This document shows, piece after piece, positions 27,874-37,105 of a stretch of DNA of 64,000 nt. The translations under genes and the position numbers were made by a program. The notes beneath the pieces were generated by a model. It saw only the letters and a program-made list of their open reading frames with translations. It was not told the origin of the DNA and made no database searches. The stretch comes from Variovorax paradoxus (GTDB lineage Bacteria; Pseudomonadota; Gammaproteobacteria; Burkholderiales; Burkholderiaceae_C): NCBI RefSeq assembly GCF_018614915.1, contig NZ_JAGGNU010000077.1, forward strand, positions 38,959-102,958, read 5' to 3'. Each line of letters opens with the position of its first letter. The first letter of the stretch is position 1.

Positions 27874-28848
27874 ATGCAGTACGTCGCACCACGCTGGCTG
27901 CCGGGCGGCAATCTCCAGACCATCTGGCCTGCACTCTGTGCACGCCGGGTCGACGTGCCTTTGCCGGCCTACAGGCGCGAGCGCTGGAACACGCCCGACG
28001 GCGACTTCATCGACGTGGATTTTCTCGACGGCGCCGGTGCCGCGCCGAGGCCGCTCCTGGTGCTGTTCCATGGCCTCGAGGGTTCGTCCAGGAGCCACTA
28101 TGCCGAGGCTTTTGGCGCCTTTGCCAAGGCCCGCGGATGGGACTACGCCGTGCCGCACTTCCGCGGCTGCAGCGGCGAGATCAACCTCGCGCCGCGCGCC
28201 TACCATTCGGGCGACTACGAGGAGATCGGCTGGATTCTCGGGCGCTTGCATGCCCGGCACGGCGGACCTCTGCTGGCTGCCGGGGTTTCCCTGGGCGGCA
28301 ACGCGCTCCTGCGCTGGGTCGAGGAGGCGGGCCACGAAGCCTCGAAGCTGGTGAGTGCGGTGGCCTCGATCTCGGCGCCGCTCGACCTGGCCGCCGGTGG
28401 CGCGGCCATCGGGCGCGGCTTTAACCGCCTGGTCTACACGCGCATGTTCCTGTCGACCATGAAGCCCAAGGCCTTGGCCAAGCTGGCCCAGCATCCGGGC
28501 CTGTTCGATCGCGACAAGCTCCTCGCGGCCCAGGACCTCTACGACTTCGACAACGTGTTCACCGCGCCGCTGCACGGTTTCCGCGACACCGACGACTACT
28601 GGACGCGGGGCTCGGCCAAGCCGCAGCTGCGCGCGATCCGCATTCCCGCGCTGGTGGTGAACGCCACCAACGACCCTTTCGTGCCGGCCGCCAGCCTGCC
28701 GCGCCAGGATCAGGTCGGCAGCTGCGTCACGCTGTGGCAGCCGGCCCATGGCGGGCACGTGGGTTTTCCGCTGGGCGCGCCGCCCGGCCATGTGCGTGGC
28801 ATGCCGGAGGGCGTCGGCGGCTGGCTCGCACAGCATTTGAGCCCTTGA
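27874..28848 (+). CDS. YheT-family alpha/beta hydrolase
   Basis: This 324-residue protein begins PRWLPGGNLQTIWPAL, typical of YheT/Abhydrolase_1 proteins. It has LLVLFHGLEGSSRSHYAEAFG, YAVPHFRGCSGEIN and the nucleophile elbow AAGVSLGGNALLRW; a late acidic residue (NATNDPF) and His (HGGHVGF) complete the triad. Esterase-type activity is likely; the substrate is unknown. It is co-transcribed with the NTF2-like gene. Confidence 0.9.
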   Translation: MQYVAPRWLPGGNLQTIWPALCARRVDVPLPAYRRERWNTPDGDFIDVDFLDGAGAAPRPLLVLFHGLEGSSRSHYAEAFGAFAKARGWDYAVPHFRGCSGEINLAPRAYHSGDYEEIGWILGRLHARHGGPLLAAGVSLGGNALLRWVEEAGHEASKLVSAVASISAPLDLAAGGAAIGRGFNRLVYTRMFLSTMKPKALAKLAQHPGLFDRDKLLAAQDLYDFDNVFTAPLHGFRDTDDYWTRGSAKPQLRAIRIPALVVNATNDPFVPAASLPRQDQVGSCVTLWQPAHGGHVGFPLGAPPGHVRGMPEGVGGWLAQHLSP

Positions 28849-28879
28849 ACTACAGCGGCGCGGCCCGATCCGCGCCAGA

Positions 28880-29431
28880 ATGAAGCCCATGGACGACATC
28901 GTCAAACAGGCGCTCGCCAAGTGGCCGAACGTGCCGCACTGCTACGGCTGGCTCGGCCTGGACGCGCGTGGCAACTGGTACATGCGCGACGACCGCACGC
29001 AGGCCATGGGGCCCTTTCCGGTGGCCAAGGGCTCGCTGCTCAGGCACGACAAGCTGATCGACTTCATCCAGCGCAACTACGAGCACGACGAGCGGGGCCA
29101 GTGGTTTTTCCAGAACGGGCCGCAGCGCGTGTATGTCGAGCTGGAGGCCGCGCCCTGGATCTGGCGCGTGGCCGATGACTTCTCGGTGCGTTCGCACAGC
29201 GGCCTGGCGGTCGAGCCCTCGGCCTGCCTGCTCGACGAGGAGGGCAAGCTCTACCTGGTGGCGCCGCTCGGGCTCGGACTGATCCACACGCAGGACGTGG
29301 GCGTGGCGGCCGAGGCGGTCGAGGCGGGGCGCTGGGCGCCGGAGAACGTGCGCGCCGCCGAACTGCCCGCGCGCTTCGGCCATGTCATGAGTCCCGCTGC
29401 GGGGCAGCCGATCAGCCAGCCGGCGCACTGA
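28880..29431 (+). CDS. Conserved hypothetical protein
   Basis: This 183-residue soluble protein is rich in Trp and Tyr in its first half (KWPNVPHCYGWLGLDARGNWYMRDD, GQWFFQNGPQRVYVELEAAPWIWRV). It has a patterned second half (LYLVAPLGLGLIHTQDV). I recognise it as a protein type common in Comamonadaceae but cannot name a function. An ATG three codons downstream (28889) is an alternative start. It follows the hydrolase by 31 bases and is followed by a strong terminator, so it probably ends that transcript. Confidence 0.75.
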   Translation: MKPMDDIVKQALAKWPNVPHCYGWLGLDARGNWYMRDDRTQAMGPFPVAKGSLLRHDKLIDFIQRNYEHDERGQWFFQNGPQRVYVELEAAPWIWRVADDFSVRSHSGLAVEPSACLLDEEGKLYLVAPLGLGLIHTQDVGVAAEAVEAGRWAPENVRAAELPARFGHVMSPAAGQPISQPAH

Positions 29432-29449
29432 ATCCGGCACGCCAATGAC

Positions 29450-29476
29450 AAAGAGCCCGCATGCGGGCTCTTTCTT
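29450..29476. terminator. Bidirectional intrinsic terminator
   Basis: AAAGAGCCCGC-AT-GCGGGCTCTTT forms an 11-bp perfect stem with a T-rich tail on each strand. It lies between the convergent hypothetical gene and the cytochrome gene and can serve both. Confidence 0.85.
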
Positions 29477-29493
29477 CGTGGGCGCGAAAGCGC

Positions 29494-30096
29494 TTACTGC
29501 TTGGCCGGTGCCGCCGCATCGGACGCCGCCGCTTCGGGTGCGGCCGCCGCGGGCCGGTCGGGCACGGGGAACTTGGCGCCGCCGGCATTGGCCAGGTAGG
29601 CCACGGCACGGCCGATCTCGATGTCTTCGAAGTCGCCGCCGCCCTGGGGCGGCATGGCGCCCTTGCCGTGGAGCGCATGGTCGAGCAGCGTCTCGTAGCC
29701 TTGGCCGATGCGCGGGCCCCAGGCCGCGGCATCGTTGAGGTGCGGCGCGCCCGGGATGCCGGGGCTGCCGTGGCAGGCCACGCACTGCGCCTTGAACACG
29801 GTCTCGCCGGTGGCGAGCGGCCGGTTGGCGTCGCGGATCTCGATCGAGCCCACCTTCTTGAGGCGCTCGGCGATCTCGCGCTCGCGTGCGTCCTTGGACA
29901 CGCCGTAGAGCGACATGCTCTCGCCTTCGGCATTGCCCGAGGGATGGGTGCCGGAGACCACGTAGGAGACCAGGCCCGCGATGATCAGGATGGGAGCGAT
30001 GAACGAGAAGAAGACCGCCAGGAGCAGTTGTTTCGGGTTCTTGATCGGGCCTGTGTGGGCGTCTTCTGTGGCCTGGTAGTGCGCGTCGTCGCTCAT
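29494..30096 (-). CDS. Membrane-anchored c-type cytochrome (cytochrome c5-like)
   Basis: This 200-residue protein has one N-terminal membrane helix (LLLAVFFSFIAPILIIAGLVSYVV, residues 24-47) and then a periplasmic domain. There is a single haem-binding CxxCH (CVACH) near residue 110 and an axial Met in GAMPPQGGG. The tail is Ala/Pro rich. It is a c5-type electron carrier probably tied to a respiratory oxidase. It is monocistronic, next to an efflux operon with which it has no evident link. Confidence 0.9.
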   Translation of the reverse strand: MSDDAHYQATEDAHTGPIKNPKQLLLAVFFSFIAPILIIAGLVSYVVSGTHPSGNAEGESMSLYGVSKDAREREIAERLKKVGSIEIRDANRPLATGETVFKAQCVACHGSPGIPGAPHLNDAAAWGPRIGQGYETLLDHALHGKGAMPPQGGGDFEDIEIGRAVAYLANAGGAKFPVPDRPAAAAPEAAASDAAAPAKQ

Positions 30097-30148
30097 TGGC
30101 GTCCTCAGTATCGGGGGCGTTTCGAAATCAACCGGCGATTATAGAGAG

Positions 30149-30165
30149 GCGCCCGGCGGGCGCCC
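30149..30165. terminator. Possible terminator of the efflux operon
   Basis: GGCGCCC-GGC-GGGCGCC forms a GC-rich 7-bp hairpin just past the outer-membrane-factor stop. The following bases on the minus strand (TCTCTATAA) are only weakly T-rich, so termination may be inefficient. Confidence 0.4.
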
Positions 30166-30169
30166 CCGT

Positions 30170-31591
30170 TCAGCGCGTGGCCCAGCCGCCACCCAGCGTC
30201 TTGTACAGCGCCACCTGGTTCTGCAGCTGCGCGAGCCGGGTCTGCACCGCGGCCTGCTGCACGCCGTAGAGCGAACGCTGCGAATCGAGCAGGTCGAGCG
30301 CGCTCGCGATGCCGCTGCGGTAGCGCAGGTCGGAAAGCCTGAAGCGCACCGCCTCGGCATTGGACTGCGCGCGCAGGGCCCGCAGCTGCTCGCCGAGCGT
30401 GGCGCGGCCGGCCAGCGCGTCGGCGACTTCGCGGAAGGCGGTCTGGATCGACTTCTCGTACTGCGCCACCGCGATCTCACGGCCGGCGCGGGCCGAGTCC
30501 AGCCCGGCCTGGTTGCGGCCGGCATCGAAGATCGGCAGCGTGACCTGCGGCGCAAAGGACCAAGCCTTCGAGCCCTTGTCGAACAGGCCCGAGAACTCGC
30601 TGCTCGCGGTGCCGATCGACGAGGTCAGCGTGACGCGCGGGAAGAAGGCGGCGCGCGCCGCGCCGATGTTGGCGTTGGCCGCGATCAGCTGCTGCTCGGC
30701 GGCGCGGATGTCGGGCCGCTCGCCCAGCAGGTCGGAGGGCAGGCCGGCCGGCAGCTCCGGCATCGGCGCGAGCGCAACCAGGCCGCGCGTGCCGCCTTCG
30801 GTGGCTTCGGCCGGTACCGGCGCGCCGAGCAGGAGGGCCAGCGCGTTCTCGTCCTGCATGCGCAGGCGTTGCTGCTCGGCGTAGGAGGCGCGCGCGCTCT
30901 CCGCCAGCGTCTCGGCCAGGCGAAAGTCGATTTCGGAGGCGACCCCGCTGTCGAAGCGCATGCGCGTGAGCTTCTGCGACTCCTCGCGCGTCGTCAGTGT
31001 CTGGCGCGTGAGCGCCAGCAGTTCGTCGTCGGCCAGGAGGGTGAGCCAGCCGTTGGCGACCGCGGCGACCAGGCTGATCTGCGCCGCCTTGCGCGATTCC
31101 TCGGTGGCGAGGAACTGCGCCAGCGCCTGTTCCTTCAGGCTCGCGACGCGGCCGAAGAAATCGAGCTCCCAGGCCGTGACGCCGAGGTTGACCGAATAGT
31201 TCGATGCCACGCTGCCGCCCACGCCCAACGCCTGGAGCGCGTTCGGGCTTGAGCGCGAGCCGCTGGCCGAGAGGTCGAGCGCGGGGAACTGCGCCGCGCG
31301 CTGGATCTGGAACTGCGCGCGCGCCTGCTCGATGTTGAGCACGGACACGCGCAGGTCGCGGTTGTTGGCCAGCGCGATCTCGATCAGCTTGGCCAGCCGC
31401 GGATCGGTGAAGAAGTCCTGCCAGGCCAGCGTCGAGGCGGGCGAGCTCGCGCCGCCCGCGGGCTGCGCGCCCGGGTAGGCGGCCGGCACGGGCGCGGCAG
31501 GGCGCTCGTAGGTCGGGATCAGCGAGCACCCGGCCAGGAACATCGCGGCGGCGACGGCCAACGCGGTGGAAGCGAACTTATTTTTGGTCAT
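30170..31591 (-). CDS. RND efflux outer membrane lipoprotein (OprM/NodT family)
   Basis: This 473-residue protein has a lipobox (AMFLAGCSLIPTYERP). The two-repeat outer membrane efflux protein structure is visible as WQDFFTDPRLAKLIEIALANNRDLRVSVLNIEQARAQ and later GERPDIRAAEQQLIAANANIGAARAAFFPRVTLTSSIG. It forms the TolC-like exit duct. Its start overlaps the inner membrane pump stop by 14 bases, so it is the third gene of the tripartite operon. Confidence 0.95.
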   Translation of the reverse strand: MTKNKFASTALAVAAAMFLAGCSLIPTYERPAAPVPAAYPGAQPAGGASSPASTLAWQDFFTDPRLAKLIEIALANNRDLRVSVLNIEQARAQFQIQRAAQFPALDLSASGSRSSPNALQALGVGGSVASNYSVNLGVTAWELDFFGRVASLKEQALAQFLATEESRKAAQISLVAAVANGWLTLLADDELLALTRQTLTTREESQKLTRMRFDSGVASEIDFRLAETLAESARASYAEQQRLRMQDENALALLLGAPVPAEATEGGTRGLVALAPMPELPAGLPSDLLGERPDIRAAEQQLIAANANIGAARAAFFPRVTLTSSIGTASSEFSGLFDKGSKAWSFAPQVTLPIFDAGRNQAGLDSARAGREIAVAQYEKSIQTAFREVADALAGRATLGEQLRALRAQSNAEAVRFRLSDLRYRSGIASALDLLDSQRSLYGVQQAAVQTRLAQLQNQVALYKTLGGGWATR

Positions 31592-34500
31592 GGCTTTCCT
31601 CGATGCCTGCCGCCTCGGCATGGCGCTTGTCGACTTCGTGCTGGCGCGCGCTGCCCTTGAACAGGCTGCGCACGACCACGAAGAACACCGGGACGAAGAT
31701 CACTGCGAGCGCCGTGCCGGTCACCATGCCGCCGATCACGCCGGTGCCGATCGCGCGCTGGCTCGCCGAGCCCGCGCCGGTGGCGAGCACCAGCGGCAGC
31801 ACGCCCAAGCCGAAGGCCAGCGAGGTCATGATGATCGGCCGGAACCGCAGATGGGCGGCGGCCAGCGCCGACTCGATCACGCCCTTGCCTTGCGCCTGCA
31901 GGTCCTTGGCGAACTCGATGATCAGAATCGCGTTCTTCGCCGACAGGCCGATGATGGTGATCAGGCCGACCTGGAAGTACACGTCGTTCGAATAGGAGCG
32001 CAGCAGGGTTGCGAGCAGCACGCCCAGCACGCCCAGCGGCACCACCAGGATCACCGACAGCGGAATGGTCCAGCTCTCGTACAGCGCGGCCAGGCACAGG
32101 AACACGGCCAGGATCGAGAAGGCGTAGAGGATGATCGCCTGCGCGCCGGCGCGCTTTTCCTCGCGCGACTGGCCGGTCCATTCGTAGCCGAAGCCTTGCG
32201 GCAGCTGCGCGGCGAGCTTTTCCACCTCGGCCATCGCGGCGCCCGAGCTGGAGCCCGGCGCCGCCGAGCCCGAGATGCGGACCGCGGGATAGCCGTTGTA
32301 GCGCACCGTCTGCTGCGCGCCATTGACCCAGCGCGTGCTCGCGAAGGCCGACAGCGGCACCGGCTGGCCCTTGGTGTTGCTGGCGTTGAGCCGCAGCAGG
32401 TCATCCGGCTGCATGCGCGCCGGCGCGTCGGCCTGCACCACCACGCGCTGCAGGCGCCCCTGGTTCGGGAAGTCGTTCACGTAGGTCGAGCCCAGCGCGG
32501 TGGATAGCGTGCTGTTGATGGCGTCGAAGCTCGCGCCCAGCGCATTCGCCTTGTCGCGGTCGATGTCGATCTGCAGCTGCGGCGCGTCCTCCAGGCCGTC
32601 CGGGCGCACCTGCGTCAGGATCGGGCTCTTGCTGGCCATGCCCAGGAGCTGGTTGCGCGCGTTGGTCAGCGCCTCGTGGCCGGCGCCGCCGCGGTCCTGC
32701 AGGCGGAAGCTGAAGCCGCTGGCGTTGCCCAGCTCGGGAATGGGCGGCGGCGACAGCGGATAGATGAAGGCGTCGCGGATGCCCGACAGCGCCCCGAAGG
32801 CGCGGCCGGCCACCGCATCGGCCGACTGGCCAGGGCCGTGCCGCTGGTCCCAGTCCTTGAGCGTCACGAAGGCGAGGCCCGCGTTCTGGCCCTGCCCCGA
32901 GAAGCTGAAGCCCAGCACGCCGACCATGCTTTCCACTTCCGGCTGCTTGAGGATGTACTTCTCGACATCCTGCATCACCGACAGCATGCGCTCCTGCGTC
33001 GCGCCCGGCGGCAGCTGCACGTTGACGATGATGTAGCCCTGGTCTTCCTGCGGCAGGAAGGAGGTCGGCAGCTGGCGGTACACCAGCACCACGGCGCCGA
33101 TGATCGCCGCGTAGATCACGAGGTAGCGCGCCGCGCGCTTGAGGATGCGCGCCACGAGGCCTTCGTAGCCCTTGGCGGTGCGCGTGAAGCCGCGGTTGAA
33201 CCAGCCGAAGAAGCCCTTCTTCTCGTGATGGTGGCCGGCCTCCACCGGCTTGAGCAGCGTGGCGCACAGCGCCGGCGTGAGCGACAGCGCCATGAAGGCC
33301 GAGAAGCCGATCGAGGCCACCATCACCGCCGAGAACTGGCGGTAGATGTTGCCGGTGGAGCCGGCGAAGAAGGCGAGCGGCACGAACACCGAGATCAGCA
33401 CCACCGTCACGCCGATGATGGCGCCCGAGATCTGGCGCATCGCCTTGCGCGTGGCTTCCAGCGGCGAGAGGCCTTCCTCGCTCATGATGCGCTCGACGTT
33501 CTCGACCACCACGATCGCGTCGTCCACCACGATGCCGATCACCAGCACCATGCCGAACATCGTCAGCACGTTGATCGAGAAGCCCAGCGCGAGCAGGGTG
33601 GCGAAGGTGCCCAGCAGGGCGATCGGCACCACGATGGTCGGGATGATCGTGTAGCGCCAGTTCTGCAGGAACAGGAACATCACCAGGAACACCAGTGCGA
33701 CGGCCTCGAACAGCGTCTTCACCACCTCGGTGATGGAAATGTTCACGAAGCGCGAGCTGTCGTAGGGGATGCTCCACTTCACGCCCTGCGGGAAGTAGCG
33801 CTCGAGCTCGGTCATCTTGGCCCGGATCGCCTTGGCCGAGGCCAGGGCGTTGCCGCTGGGCGCGAGCTGCACGCCGATACCCACCGCCTGCTGGCCGTTC
33901 AGGCGCGCCGAGGTCGCATAGCTCTGGCCGCCGAGCTCGATGCGCGCCACGTCCTTCAGCCGCACGGCGGAGCCGTCGGTGTTGGCGCGCAGCACCATGT
34001 TGCCGAACTGCTCGACGGTCGTGAGCTGGCCGTTGACCACCACCGTGGCAGCGATGGCCTGGCCCGGCGCATTGGGCAGGTCGCCGATGGTGCCGGAGGA
34101 CACCTGCGCGTTCTGTGTGCGGATGGCCGCGTTGACGTCGGCCGCCGACAGGTTGTAGCCCTGCAGCTTGGCCGGATCGATCCAGATGCGCATGGCGCGC
34201 TCGGTGCCGAACAGCTGGGCCTGGCCGATGCCGGCCACGCGCTGCAGCTCCGGCACGACGTTGCGCGAGGCGTAGTCGCCCAGTGCGGTGGTGTCGATCG
34301 CCGGGTTGTCGGACGACAGCATCGTGAACAGCAGGAAGTTGTTGCGCGACTTGTCCACGCGCACGCCTTGCTGCGTCACCGCGGCCGGCAGCCGCGGCGT
34401 CGCGCGCGACAGTCGGTTCTGCACGTCCACCTGCGCGAGATCGGCGTTGGTGCCGGTCTCGAAGGTGACCGTGATGGTGCCGGTGCCGTCCGCCTGCGCG

Positions 34501-34742
34501 ACCGACTCCATGTAGATGAGGCCGGGCGAGCCGTTCATCTCGCGCTCGATCACCGACAGCACACTGTCTTCCAGCGTCTGGGCCGAGGCGCCGGGGTAGG
34601 CGGTGTTGATGACGATCGCCGGCGGGGCCACCGGCGGGTACTGCGCAATCGGAAGCTGCGTGATCGATACGATGCCCATCACGATGACGAACAGCGCGAT
34701 CACCCACGCGAAGATCGGGCGGTCGATAAAGAATTTGGCCAT
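31578..34742 (-). CDS. RND multidrug efflux inner membrane pump (AcrB/MexB type, HAE1)
   Basis: This 1054-residue pump starts MAKFFIDRPIFAWVIALFVIVMG. The usual duplicated layout of twelve membrane helices and two large periplasmic loops is present. The proton-relay pair lies in GIVVDDAIVVVENVERIM, and FGFSINVLTMFGMVL is also typical. Length is exactly that of hydrophobe/amphiphile pumps. It exports toxic organic compounds and antibiotics together with the adaptor and the outer membrane factor. Confidence 0.97.
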   Translation of the reverse strand: MAKFFIDRPIFAWVIALFVIVMGIVSITQLPIAQYPPVAPPAIVINTAYPGASAQTLEDSVLSVIEREMNGSPGLIYMESVAQADGTGTITVTFETGTNADLAQVDVQNRLSRATPRLPAAVTQQGVRVDKSRNNFLLFTMLSSDNPAIDTTALGDYASRNVVPELQRVAGIGQAQLFGTERAMRIWIDPAKLQGYNLSAADVNAAIRTQNAQVSSGTIGDLPNAPGQAIAATVVVNGQLTTVEQFGNMVLRANTDGSAVRLKDVARIELGGQSYATSARLNGQQAVGIGVQLAPSGNALASAKAIRAKMTELERYFPQGVKWSIPYDSSRFVNISITEVVKTLFEAVALVFLVMFLFLQNWRYTIIPTIVVPIALLGTFATLLALGFSINVLTMFGMVLVIGIVVDDAIVVVENVERIMSEEGLSPLEATRKAMRQISGAIIGVTVVLISVFVPLAFFAGSTGNIYRQFSAVMVASIGFSAFMALSLTPALCATLLKPVEAGHHHEKKGFFGWFNRGFTRTAKGYEGLVARILKRAARYLVIYAAIIGAVVLVYRQLPTSFLPQEDQGYIIVNVQLPPGATQERMLSVMQDVEKYILKQPEVESMVGVLGFSFSGQGQNAGLAFVTLKDWDQRHGPGQSADAVAGRAFGALSGIRDAFIYPLSPPPIPELGNASGFSFRLQDRGGAGHEALTNARNQLLGMASKSPILTQVRPDGLEDAPQLQIDIDRDKANALGASFDAINSTLSTALGSTYVNDFPNQGRLQRVVVQADAPARMQPDDLLRLNASNTKGQPVPLSAFASTRWVNGAQQTVRYNGYPAVRISGSAAPGSSSGAAMAEVEKLAAQLPQGFGYEWTGQSREEKRAGAQAIILYAFSILAVFLCLAALYESWTIPLSVILVVPLGVLGVLLATLLRSYSNDVYFQVGLITIIGLSAKNAILIIEFAKDLQAQGKGVIESALAAAHLRFRPIIMTSLAFGLGVLPLVLATGAGSASQRAIGTGVIGGMVTGTALAVIFVPVFFVVVRSLFKGSARQHEVDKRHAEAAGIEESHDQK

Positions 34743-34755
34743 GCGGAAGCGCTCC

Positions 34756-36048
34756 TTACTGCTTCGCGGCTGGCGCCGAGGCGGCTGCCGCGGCAGCAGG
34801 AGCAGCTTTCGGGGCGCCCGCGGAGGCCGGCGCCGGCGGTGTCCACGGCACCGCCTTCACCGCCGCGCCGGGCGGCATCATCATGAGCTTCTGGAAGCCG
34901 TCGACCATGACCTGTTCGCCGGCCTTCAGGCCGTCGAGCACGATCCACTGGTTGTTCTGGGCCGCGCTGATCTTCACCGTGCGCTTGCTCAGCTTGCCGT
35001 CGGCGCCGACCACCGTGAGCGTGTCGCCCTGCTGCGTGCGCGTGACCGCCTGCTGCGGCACCGTGATCGCGTTGGTGGCCTGGGCCTGCTCCACCTTCAC
35101 GCGCACGTAGAGGCCGGGCAGCAGTTCGCCCTTCGGGTTGGGCACCTCGGCGCGCAGCGTGACCTGGCCGGTGCTCGAATCGACCGTCAGGTCGGAGAAC
35201 AGCAGCTTGCCGGGGAGCGCGTATTCGCTGCCGTCTTCCAGCAGGACGCGCACGCTGGCCGCGTCGGCCCCGCTGGCGCGCTTGAACTGGCCGGCCTCCA
35301 TCGCGCGGCGCAGCTTGAGCACGTCGCTGGCCGACTGCGTGAAGTTCACGTAGACCGGATCGATCTGCTGGACCACGGCCAGCGCGGTGGCGTCGCCCTG
35401 GCCCACCAGCGCGCCCTCGGTCACCAGCGCGCGGCCGATGCGGCCGGAGATCGGCGCCGTCACGCTCGCGTAGCCGAGGTTGATCTTCGCGGTCTGCACC
35501 GAGGCGCGGCCCACCGCGATGTCGGCTTCGGCGGTCTTGGCGGCAGCCACGGCATTGAGGTATTCCTGCTTGCTGACCGCATTGGCTTCCACCAGCGGCT
35601 TGTAGCGCTCGGCCAGGGCCTTGGCCTGCACGGCATTGGCCTCAGCGCGTGCCAGGCTCGCCTGCGCGCTCTGCGCAGCGGCGGCATAGGGCGCGGGGTC
35701 GATGCTGAACAGCGGCTGGCCCGCCTTCACGTCGCTGCCTTCGCGGAACAGCCGCTTCTGCAGGATGCCCGCGGCGCGGGCGCGCACCTCGGCCACGCGC
35801 GAGGCTTCGAGCCGCCCCGGCAACTCGGTCACCAGGCCGACGTCGGTGGGCGTTGCGACCACCACGCCCACTTCAGGAGGCGGCGGCGCCCCACCGCCGC
35901 CGCCCGGGGCGGCGCCCGCGCCGCCGGGCGCCCCACTTTTGCCGCAGGCCGCCAGTGCCAGCACCACGGCGAGCGAGGCCGCGGCGACCGCAAAGCGCGA
36001 GTGACGCGGCGAGAACAACGAATGACGCGAGACATGCAGGACGGGCAT
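34756..36048 (-). CDS. RND efflux periplasmic adaptor (AcrA/MexA type)
   Basis: This 430-residue membrane-fusion lipoprotein has a lipobox (SLAVVLALAACGKSG), a Gly/Pro linker, then the adaptor core (VTELPGRLEASRVAEVRARAAGILQKR). The lipoyl/helical hairpin region (VSKQEYLNAVAAAKTAEADI) and ISGRIGRALVTEGALVGQG follow. The C-terminus is Ala/Pro rich. It starts the operon and is divergent from its likely TetR repressor. The ATG at 36048 is preferred because the longer frame runs through the operator region. Confidence 0.94.
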   Translation of the reverse strand: MPVLHVSRHSLFSPRHSRFAVAAASLAVVLALAACGKSGAPGGAGAAPGGGGGAPPPPEVGVVVATPTDVGLVTELPGRLEASRVAEVRARAAGILQKRLFREGSDVKAGQPLFSIDPAPYAAAAQSAQASLARAEANAVQAKALAERYKPLVEANAVSKQEYLNAVAAAKTAEADIAVGRASVQTAKINLGYASVTAPISGRIGRALVTEGALVGQGDATALAVVQQIDPVYVNFTQSASDVLKLRRAMEAGQFKRASGADAASVRVLLEDGSEYALPGKLLFSDLTVDSSTGQVTLRAEVPNPKGELLPGLYVRVKVEQAQATNAITVPQQAVTRTQQGDTLTVVGADGKLSKRTVKISAAQNNQWIVLDGLKAGEQVMVDGFQKLMMMPPGAAVKAVPWTPPAPASAGAPKAAPAAAAAASAPAAKQ

Positions 36049-36143
36049 GCGAATCCTTTGAAGCAAAGAAGGGGACGGCGCTGGGTAGCGGCGCGCTGCA
36101 AAAGCAGCACGGCGTGCCTGGCCATCGGGAAAGTGCCGTAGTT

Positions 36144-36163
36144 TACATACATTCATGCATGTA
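36144..36163. promoter_or_regulatory. AcrR/TtgR-type operator
   Basis: TACATACAT-TC-ATGCATGTA is a 9+2+9 inverted repeat with one mismatch. It closely resembles the AcrR operator half TACATACATT known from enteric bacteria. It lies between the adaptor gene and the divergent tetR gene, 43 bases before the latter's ATG. Confidence 0.7.
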
Positions 36164-36205
36164 TAGTGACAATCCCTGCCCAGCTTATTTGTTTTAGAAG
36201 GAGAC

Positions 36206-36865
36206 ATGGTGGCTCGTCGTACCAAGGAAGAGGCGCTCGCGACACGGCATCGCTTGCTCGATGCGGCCGAAGTGCTGTTCCAGGCACAGGGCGTTTCGCA
36301 GACCTCGCTGCATCAGATCGCCCAGGAAGCCGGCGCCACGCGCGGCGCGATCTACTGGCACTTCAAGGACAAGGCGGATCTCTTCAACGCCATGATGGAG
36401 CGCGTCACCTTGCCGCTGGAGGCTGCGACGCGGGAAGCGAGCACCACCGACGAGGACCCGCTGGCGGCGATCGAACGCGTGATGGTCGAGGCGCTGAGCC
36501 TGATGGCCACCGACCCGCAGGTGCGGCGCGTGTTCGAGGTCGCCACCCTCAAGGTCGAATACACCCAGGACATGACCGCGGTGCTGCAGCGCCATCGCAG
36601 CGCGCGCAACGAATGCGTCGTCGATTTCGGCAACGCGCTGCAGCATGCGGCGCGGCGCGCGGGCATCGAGCTGCCCATTCCCGTGAAGACCGCCGCATAC
36701 GGTCTGCATGCGGTGATCAGCGGGCTGATCCAGGACTGGCTGCTGGAGCCGGAGGCCTTCGATCTCGTGCCGGCCGGCCGCCACATCTTCCGCATCTACC
36801 TGGCCGGCCTGGGATTCGATCGGACGTCTGCGGCCGTGGACGCCGCCTGCAAGGCCGCGGCGTGA
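36206..36865 (+). CDS. TetR family repressor of the efflux operon (AcrR/TtgR-like)
   Basis: This 219-residue regulator has a textbook N-terminal HTH: TRHRLLDAAEVLFQAQGVSQTSLHQIAQEAGATRGAIYWHFKDKADLF. A TetR_C_2-type ligand domain follows (MATDPQVRRVFEVATLKVEYT, AAYGLHAVISGLIQDWL), as in AcrR, TtgR and MexZ. Divergent position and the palindrome at 36144-36163 support autoregulation plus repression of the pump genes. A purine-rich AGAAGGAGA precedes the ATG. Confidence 0.93.
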   Translation: MVARRTKEEALATRHRLLDAAEVLFQAQGVSQTSLHQIAQEAGATRGAIYWHFKDKADLFNAMMERVTLPLEAATREASTTDEDPLAAIERVMVEALSLMATDPQVRRVFEVATLKVEYTQDMTAVLQRHRSARNECVVDFGNALQHAARRAGIELPIPVKTAAYGLHAVISGLIQDWLLEPEAFDLVPAGRHIFRIYLAGLGFDRTSAAVDAACKAAA

Positions 36866-36907
36866 TCGGCGATAATGCACCGCTTCGGTCACTGGCCGGA
36901 GCCCCAT

Positions 36908-36982
36908 CTCGCTGTATTTCAACGGATAGAATTCGGCCCTCCGAAGGCTGAGATCCAGGTTCGATTCCTGGCGGCGGGACCA
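36908..36982 (+). tRNA. tRNA-Arg (anticodon CCG)
   Basis: The cloverleaf can be drawn: acceptor CTCGCTG/CGGCGGG with two G-U pairs, a short D stem TTC/GAA, anticodon stem CGGCC/GGCTG around loop CTCCGAA (anticodon CCG at 34-36), T stem CCAGG/CCTGG with loop TTCGATT, and an encoded CCA end at 36980-36982. A tyrosine integrase gene follows 177 bases downstream, so its 3' end is the probable island attachment site. Confidence 0.88.
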
Positions 36983-37017
36983 GAACATCGTTTCGCACGG
37001 TCTCAAACCAGCTCAGA

Positions 37018-37050
37018 ACCCGCATGCTTCCTGGCATTGCGGGTTTTTTG
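37018..37050 (+). terminator. Terminator after tRNA-Arg
   Basis: ACCCGCATGC pairs with GCATTGCGGGT, leaving one bulged base, and is followed by a run of six T. It is well placed to end the tRNA transcript before the integrase gene. Confidence 0.75.
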
Positions 37051-37105
37051 TTGCCTCGCGCAGTCGCGCTACGTACCATCACATTTCAAGAAAATACCAT
37101 CATTT

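Noticed and set aside
32676..34886. 736-codon plus-strand frame opposite the RND pump
   Set aside because: Antisense to AcrB with His/Arg-rich composition typical of a GC-driven shadow frame.
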